A DNA stretch of 64,000 nt, taken from NCBI GenBank assembly GCA_011009095.1, contig VTPC01008022.1:256106-320105 (forward strand). Reading direction: 5' to 3'. The DNA comes from Ignelater luminosus. Taxonomy: Eukaryota; Arthropoda; Insecta; Coleoptera; Elateridae. Below, piece by piece: positions 58,123 through 64,000 of the stretch. Every line of letters begins with the position of its first letter. Position 1 is the stretch's first letter. The notes under the pieces are model-generated. The model was not told the origin of the DNA. It did not search any database and saw only the letters and a program-made list of their open reading frames with translations. The translations under genes were made by a program, and so were the position numbers.

Positions 58123-58425
58123 ATCTGGGAATGCAAAGCATAACCACAACGAATTGCGTTTTGTTACTTTTTCAAATTTTGGCGGCTATTTTGAACATGT
58201 TCCCGAGGTAATATCAAAACGATAAAAGTATACGTTTCTCTTATTTTTTTCATTTAAAATACGATTCTAAAGTAAAAAAAATTTTTAAAAATTTTTTAAA
58301 TTTTGGCAGCCAAAAAAATGAAGACACCACATTGTTTTTAGTTTTTGATGTAGAATCCAAATCTAAAGTCAAAACTGCAAAATTTGAAAAAATGCGGGCG
58401 GACGGACAGACAGACAGACAGACCA
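58123..58425 (+). repeat. Dispersed repeat with (CAGA)n tail, copy 2
   Basis: Matches 18123-18510 from CTGGGAATGCAAAGCATAAC to the GGACAGACAGACAGACAGAC tail at 58400-58421. Non-coding. Confidence 0.75.
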
Positions 58426-58474
58426 AGTCTTAAAAAAATCGGTGAGGTACACCTTGTGAATGCCCCTTGCTAAA

Positions 58475-59160
58475 AACTAAATCGATATCATATATAATAT
58501 CACTATGTCGACAAATCGCTATTTTCGATCTCGATTATCTCGAAAAGTATTCGAGAAATCGAAATACCGATTATATATCTGTAATTAGGAGAAAATTCTA
58601 AGTTGATTTCATATATAACATGTCCTGTAAAGTTACGGCAACATGACAACAGACAGACTATGCCGAAAAATCGCCATTTTCGATCTTGATTATCTCGAAA
58701 ACTATTCGAGATATCAAAATACCGATTATGTATCTGTAATTAGAAGAAACGTTTAGGTTGATTTCATATATAATATGTCCTGTAAAGTTACGGCAACATG
58801 ACAACAGACAGACTATGCCGAAAAATCGTCATTTTCGATCTTGATTATTTCGAAAACTATTCGAGATATCCGAAATACCGATTATGTATCTGTAATTAGA
58901 AGAAAAGTTTAGGTTGATTTCATATATAATATGTCCTGTAAAGTTACGGCAACATGGCAACAGACCAACAGACAGACTATTCCGAAAAATCTCTATCTTC
59001 GATTTCGATTATCTCGAAAACTGTTCGAGATATTGAAATACCGATTATGTATCTGTAATTAGAAGAAAGTTCTAAATTGATTTCATATACAACATGTGCT
59101 GTAAAGTTACGGTAACATGGCAACAGACCAACAGACAGACGGAATTTCGTCGATAAAACA
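58475..59160 (+). repeat. Tandem repeat, ~155-163-bp unit, four units
   Basis: TGTCCTGTAAAGTTACGG occurs at 58621, 58776 and 58932, with a variant at 59095. Each unit also has ACCGATTATGTATCTGTAAT and TTCGATCTTGATTATCTCGA and ends in CAACAGACAGAC. This is a satellite-like array inside the TIR element. Confidence 0.85.
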
Positions 59161-60738
59161 AATAAATAAATAAAATAATTTCTATTTTCTACATCACTTT
59201 GGATAGCAGAGACGCCAATAACACCTTATCTACAAAGTATTTAAGCAGTTCTGAGAGTTATTTAGTTTTGTCCGGTTTTTCGTCATTTCCGACCAGTGTG
59301 AGCCGTTTCTGACATGCAGCACATCTGTCCAAAGAAACAAACGACGGTCGGCGGCGCCGAGATCGCTCGAAAGGCGTTCCGTCACCGCTCGCATTAAACC
59401 AAGGCCGAACTTAATCGCGCCAGCCGTTTTCGAGATACGGAAAATCTGTCAGAAAATAAGAAAAAACAAAAAGGACTATCGCGGTCCGGCGGCGTGGGGT
59501 CTAGAGATTCTCGGTCGTCCCCAATGCGAAACGAAAAAGAAACTTGAAGACGATCGACGATCTGTTCCGAAGATGCGACATGTCTTTTTCGGAAAAGAAG
59601 CAAAACTTCAGCACCGCCATGTTTCCGGTTTCAAAACGTCTACTGCGTCGGCTAAAAGTTAAAAGCCCCTAAACGGCGACAATGGAGCACGACGACTGAC
59701 AACGGCCGCTTTGTCTAGAAAAACGAAAGATACCCTTGATATGGAAAATTATACTTTGAAAATATCCATATTAATATCAGGACAGGAAAAAAGTTTGTCC
59801 GCTCTTGGTCTTGCGTGTGGTGATCTGTACATCTTCGTCTTTGTTCCACTTTAAGGATTTTAGATTTTTGGGTTTTTTTAATAAATTTCATGTATGTTGT
59901 ATGGTAAACGTTAATTTTATTAACTTAATTATTTAATAGACGATAAACCTGATAAACTTTCTGGTACGCCCACCAGTGGCGTACAGTTTGGAAGAAATTT
60001 AAGAATTATTTCAAAACAGTTAACAATGGTTTTCCAATATTGTGCAAAATGCTGGCTTGTAGCACTACCTCAATCAGCTGACTACGATTTCTTTCGAAAT
60101 GACACCCCACTAACCTTTTGCGACCGTTTTCATAACAAATTTAAACCAATAAATGATTATAAAGAATAAACTGCGCTCGAAAATGTTGTTTTTAATAGTT
60201 CCAACTGCTTTGAAAGTTTTGATACAACTTTATAAATGCAAAGGTAAACAATTACTAAAGTGAATTTTTAAAACTGTTACGAAACTGGGAAACCTTGCAC
60301 TTTAAGTGTTTACGTTTCTCGCAAACCCAGAAAACGGCTTTTAGTCTGGAAAGCTAACGACGAACACATAGATATGAACACACAGAGAACATGAACTGTA
60401 CGTCTATTTGGTTGAATATAAATTAGAAGAATATTTCAGACAGCGCCAGGTAAACAAAGTTTGTTTCGGAGTGGTGTACGACAAGACATGTAAGTATTCA
60501 GGTGGAACATAATACAGATAATAGATCTATCCAGGAAAAATGGATAAAAGCAGTGATGTAATGAATACAGAATATCAAACATGAGAAAAATAAATCAGCT
60601 TCGAACAAATAGCCTGGCAGTGTTCACCAATGCTGTCATCCTCCATTAAAAAAAAATAAATGTCGCTGTCTTGGGCTACGCTCTCGAACGGGCTAATATC
60701 GGAGGCCCCAGGTCGGACTTTGTCCTTCATCAACCTCC

Positions 60739-61282
60739 TTAAAGCGCGTTTCACATTATACTATTTTTGTTTAGATTCTATTTCGAGTTTCGTTCGAGAA
60801 ATTTCTAGCCAATTCTAGTATAATGTGAATCTGAAACTGGTTTTCGATTTTGGTTCGAGTTTCTAGTATAGAAATATACGCCGAGTTCTATTTTTCTATT
60901 CGAATTTCATGCTATGTTGTAGTACGCATGAGCAGAAAGTCATTCAATTTTAGTGCCAACCTTTGCCAAAGTTGAGGTCAAACATGTGCATATTACTCAT
61001 TATTATAACCTATAAAAATATTTTAATCTCGCTTGTAGCTTATTGTTGTTATTAAGGTTATAGACTAAAATCACTAAAATGTTTCGCGCCGCTTTTGTCG
61101 AATACTAATTTTCTATTTATCTAGTGGCCACACTGCCATGCTTGAAACAAATCGAATGAATCCGATGTTATACGATTATTTAAAAATTTGTAGTATGAAA
61201 ATCGAACGGAAATAGAATCGAAATCGAACGAGAAATCTAGCATAATTCTAGACAAAAAAAGTATAATATGAAACGCGCTTAA
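60739..61282. mobile_element. MITE with TTAA flanks and AGCGCGTTTCA inverted ends
   Basis: The left end AGCGCGTTTCACATTATACT and the right end (reverse complement GCGCGTTTCATATTATACTT) match over more than 30 bp, including TTTTTGTYTAGA. TTAA stands at 60739-60742 and 61279-61282. Interior ATTCTAGTATAATG pieces repeat the end sequence. About 540 bp, non-coding. TTAA target choice is typical of piggyBac-type elements. Confidence 0.7.
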
Positions 61283-61680
61283 TGACGGCGACAAGATATC
61301 TTTATCTACTACAGAATAACACTAAAGACCTTCTAGATAAAATGCCGCTAGCCGTAGTTAGTAACTGTTGGTTTCATCAAGATGGTGCCCCAGCGCTCAG
61401 TTCACGAACTGTACTATTGGCTTCAAAATGAACTAGGATAACATTTAATTTTGGCTAAAATATCTTTACCCATGAATTATTTGACAGATAAAGTCACATT
61501 TACACTACAAAAAATACATCATAGTAGTTGGTCAGTGTCCTAGTTTATTTTAAAATCAATATTACATCAATATCTGACCGAGAGTTTTGGTGATACGTGG
61601 ATTGGGAGTCATGAACCAACTGAGTGGACAGTTAGGTCTCTTGACTTAACTCCGATAAACTTTTTCCTTTGAGTTTATAT
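61283..61680 (+). pseudogene. Mariner-superfamily transposase fragment split by a MITE
   Basis: ARYLYLLQNNTKDLLDKMPLA and WFHQDGAPALSSRTV (61290-61410), then after the 149-bp insertion at 61414-61562 HQYLTESFGDTWIGSHEPTE and VRSLDLTPINFFL followed by a stop (61565-61672). It has the same subfamily and layout as 37255-37480, which lacks the insertion. Catalytic region only, inactive. Confidence 0.78.
61414..61562. mobile_element. 149-bp MITE with TA target duplication
   Basis: The left end CTATTGGCTTCAAAATGAAC TAGGA and the right end (reverse complement ATATTGATTTTAAAATAAAC TAGGA) form about 25-bp inverted repeats. TA lies at 61412-61413 and 61563-61564. The related transposase fragment has the empty site GAACTGTACATCAATAT at 37375-37391. 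Confidence 0.8.
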
Positions 61681-61849
61681 TAAGGTTAAAGTTCATCGTC
61701 AACAGTATAATAGCACGGGATCATAAAAATTAAGTACATTATTTGACTTTGTATTTATACTTTATTTATTAATTGCCAGTTAGCAGGCCTATTTGTTGCC
61801 GCCATTCTTATTTTCCTCTTTGTTATTTCCTAAACGATTCGCATCCCAG

Positions 61850-62110
61850 TACTGTACCATAGCATGGTGGTGGTCCTTGCGTGGCCCTAAAACTCGGATT
61901 CGGGTCGAGCTGGGCCTCAGTTGAAAACTTTATTGGACTTTTCGGGTCTACGTCCGGTCAATCAGGCCATTCAGACCTGTCGAGCCGTTAGGGTCTGTTG
62001 GACTGTTCAGGTCTTTCCGGTCGTTATTTTTGTACTGATCTGAAGCAGACAATCTTTAGTCTGAGGTCTTTATAGGCTTTAGACGCAATATTTTTGTACT
62101 AAACCACACC
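61850..62110 (-). repeat. 9-bp minisatellite, locus 7 (inverted orientation), with conserved flanks
   Basis: TTTTCGGGTCTACGTCCGGT, TCGAGCCGTTAGGG and related 9-mers are reverse complements of the CCGAAAGGC family. The left flank TACTGTACCATAGCATGG with CTCGGATTCGGGTC, and the right flank ACTGATCTGAAGCAGAC, also occur around locus 6. Confidence 0.65.
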
Positions 62111-62149
62111 GGAGGATTGTCGTACTGACTTTACCTTTCTACTTACTTA

Positions 62150-64000
62150 ATCCTGACCCTCCTCTACCGGAAAGTGTAGAGGGTTGGTAAAAGGTTTGCC
62201 AGGCCGCGTGTCCTCAGCCAGCTGAACTTTTTTCCTTTAAGTCCTACCCCTTATTGTAAGCGAAGACCGAATGTTGTCTGCTCAAGAAGATCTTTTCCGA
62301 CCTCTGGACCTCCTTCCCTCAGCCCTCGCCTCTAGTACCTGCTTGGGCTATCTCGAATTGACGTGGCCAAACTATCTCAAGCTGTCTTTACCCGATTCAC
62401 TAAAGGTTCAACTGTGAGAGCTGCTTTAATGGTGCAGCCTGGATCTTACTCTCAGTCAGGTCAGGTTCCAACTTTCGCCGCCGTAGGTAAGTATGGGTAC
62501 GTAGGTAGATCTAGCTTTGTGCTCTCAGTGATCTCTCTTTTTTTGGGGAATTTGTTCCTTACTTCGTGCGTCATTCTTTCAGCGGCCGATATCCTTGCAT
62601 TCAGCTCATTCCTCAGTTTTCCATCCTTTGCTATCCACACCCCCAGGTACATGAATTCCTGCACCTGTTTTAGGGTTTCGCCGTAAATTAGAATACGAGT
62701 GATCTTCCGCACTCTGAAGATTACCATGGTCTTTGTTTTATTAAAACTAATTTTTATTCCTATTGCCTCTAGGGCCATGATTAGAAGACTGAGATTGTAC
62801 TACAGTTTTTGTGCGGTATCTGCAAGTAACACCACGTCATCTGAGTAGACAAGAACATTTATTATCGCTGGATTTAATTTCCAATTTCAGAGCTTGCATA
62901 TTTTAAAACCTCTACACTTTCTAAGGGCATGGTAAATCACTACCACAAAGAGAAGCGAGCTAAGGTTGTCCCCTTGTCTCACCTCTGTATCAGCAGTTAA
63001 CTATGGAGATGAAGAATGACAAGTCCTTACCTCATTCCTGTACGATTTAGAGAAACTTTTAATTCTTCTAATTGGATCTACTGGAGCTTGGTAGCTTTTC
63101 TAGACCTTCCTACATAGTTCGCCATGGCACCTAGTCAAAGGCTTTCTGCATGCCAATAAAACACACGTGGACTTTTTTCCCGTATTTAACAGTTTTTTCT
63201 ACTACTTGTAGAACTACAAAGATAGCATGTTGCGTTCCCCGATTTGGCCGGAAGCCACATTGTGCTTCCTCTAACTTATGTCCTACTGTACTTCTAAACC
63301 TTCTTTCAAGTATTCTACATACTATATAGTTTACCAGGCACAATTAGCACCGAAATACCTCTGTGGTTGCTCTATTATCTCCCTTCTTCTTCTTCTCAAC
63401 TTCTCTCCAACATCACCCATGTATTTTAACATTTTAGGCGTCATATCGTCCTGGTCAACTGCCATACCTTAGCTTTAGTTAATGCTTGCTGCAACTCGAA
63501 CAGAGTTGATGTGGCTTTCCCTGGTTGGTGTGAATCACATCTTAGATAGGATGATGAGTCGTCATTGACAGTGTCAACGTCAGCCACTTCTTCCAAATCC
63601 GTATCATTCCTTTTCAGCAACTTGCTAAAATTTTGTTTCTATCTTTCCATTATTTCACTTTCCTTTGATAGGACATTTTCTTTCTTATCCTTAATAAATT
63701 TTAACAGGCCATCAACTCCAGTCTCTTTCTGCATATTTTTCATAACATTATAGAAACGATTTTGGTTTTCCGTGACACTTTGCTGTAACAATCGCCAAAC
63801 TCCTTCTGCGTCTGCTGCTTAGTAGCTGTTACAACTTGCTTCACCTTAACTCTCTGCTCCCTATACCTGTCATATGCATCTTGAGTCTTACTTCGTAGGT
63901 ACTCTTTCCATTTATCTTCCTTGTGCAGCACTTCCATTTTTACTTCATTACTCCACCATCGAATAACCTTCCTCCTTTTACCGGCTATTGGAAATTGGAA
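62150..64000 (-). mobile_element. LINE reverse transcriptase remnant, runs off the window
   Basis: Minus-strand pieces in element order: WKEYLRSKTQDAYDRYREQR (63910-63850), ILERRFRSTVGHKLEEAQCGFRPNRGTQHAIF (63310-63220), VCFIGMQKAFD, a damaged FxDxxKAFD motif (about 63165-63133), IKISFNKTKTMV and MYLGVWIAKDGKLRNEL (62760-62610), and NKFPKKREITESTKLDL (about 62560-62510). The YADD zone near 62830 is altered. It ends in a GAGGGTCAGGATTAAGTAAG-type 3' region near 62150. Inactive. The 5' part lies outside the window. Confidence 0.82.

Larger units (their letters stand above)
57335..59300. mobile_element. DNA transposon-like insertion with ~35-bp TIRs and 5-bp target duplication
   Basis: The left end CACTGTGGTCGGAAACCAGC and the right end (reverse complement CACACTGGTCGGAAATGACG) match at about 26 of 35 positions. 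They are flanked by AGGCG (57330-57334) and AGCCG (59301-59305). Repeat copy 1 at about 31615-31640 reads CCAGCAGTTCCTGAC without the insertion. Ends starting CAC and a GC-rich 5-bp duplication resemble Transib-type elements. There is no transposase inside; the interior is made of other repeats (58123-58425 and 58475-59160). Confidence 0.7.
56438..60740 (+). repeat. Long dispersed repeat R, copy 2 (carries a TIR-element insertion)
   Basis: Second copy of the repeat at 30723-34866, same strand. It is interrupted at 57335-59300. Excluding that insertion it is about 2.3 kb. Near 60325-60480 it has about 140 bp (CAGAAAACGGCTTTTAGTCT onward) that copy 1 lacks, apparently deleted there. Its right end abuts the TTAA-flanked MITE. 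Confidence 0.85.

Noticed and set aside
62363..62686. 107-codon plus-strand frame MAKLSQAVFTRFTKG
   Set aside because: It is antisense to the minus-strand LINE RT coding region.

Overview
This window looks like AT-rich nuclear DNA from an insect. Genes have short phase-conserved GT-AG introns, the one clear gene family is the arthropod beta-1,3-glucan recognition protein family (GNBP/betaGRP), and the rest is dense with eukaryotic mobile-element remnants: non-LTR retrotransposons, a Ty3/gypsy fragment, Tc1/mariner- and Mutator-like transposase pieces, MITEs and minisatellites. I cannot place the order with confidence. No prokaryotic features, rRNA genes or CRISPR arrays were seen.

The backbone is a GNBP cluster. 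From left to right it has a 3'-truncated copy on the minus strand (1-1536, cut by the window edge), two complete tandem copies on the plus strand (11501-13285 and 16990-22184), a small minus-strand gene encoding only the N-terminal glucan-binding CBM39 domain (26018-26558), a minus-strand pseudogene holding exons 5-8 only (37481-38246), and a complete minus-strand copy whose halves are separated by an 8-kb intron (45381-55286). The complete genes share one 8-exon structure with nearly identical exon lengths. Each encodes a secreted protein of about 460 residues: signal peptide, CBM39, linker, and a C-terminal GH16-like domain that lacks the catalytic glutamates. They are predicted extracellular sensors of fungal or bacterial glucans that feed the Toll/prophenoloxidase cascade. 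A digestive glucan-binding role is also possible for an expanded family.

Between and inside these genes lie mobile elements. Intron 1 of the second plus-strand gene (3.4 kb) holds a dispersed repeat, a 9-bp-period minisatellite and a mariner-type transposase fragment. Intron 4 of the rightmost gene (8 kb) holds two LINE fragments, an element bounded by ACAGGGTGTC inverted ends, and a GA microsatellite. A 2.2-2.3-kb repeat occurs twice (30723-34866 and 56438-60740). Each copy carries an insertion that the other lacks, so clean empty sites can be read: an LTR-like insertion in the first and a DNA transposon with inverted repeats in the second. The right end holds a TTAA-flanked MITE, a transposase fragment split by a small TA-flanked MITE, and a minus-strand LINE that runs off the window.

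All gene models come from reading splice sites and frames by eye and from comparing paralogues within the window. Family assignments rest on recognised motifs, not on database searches.
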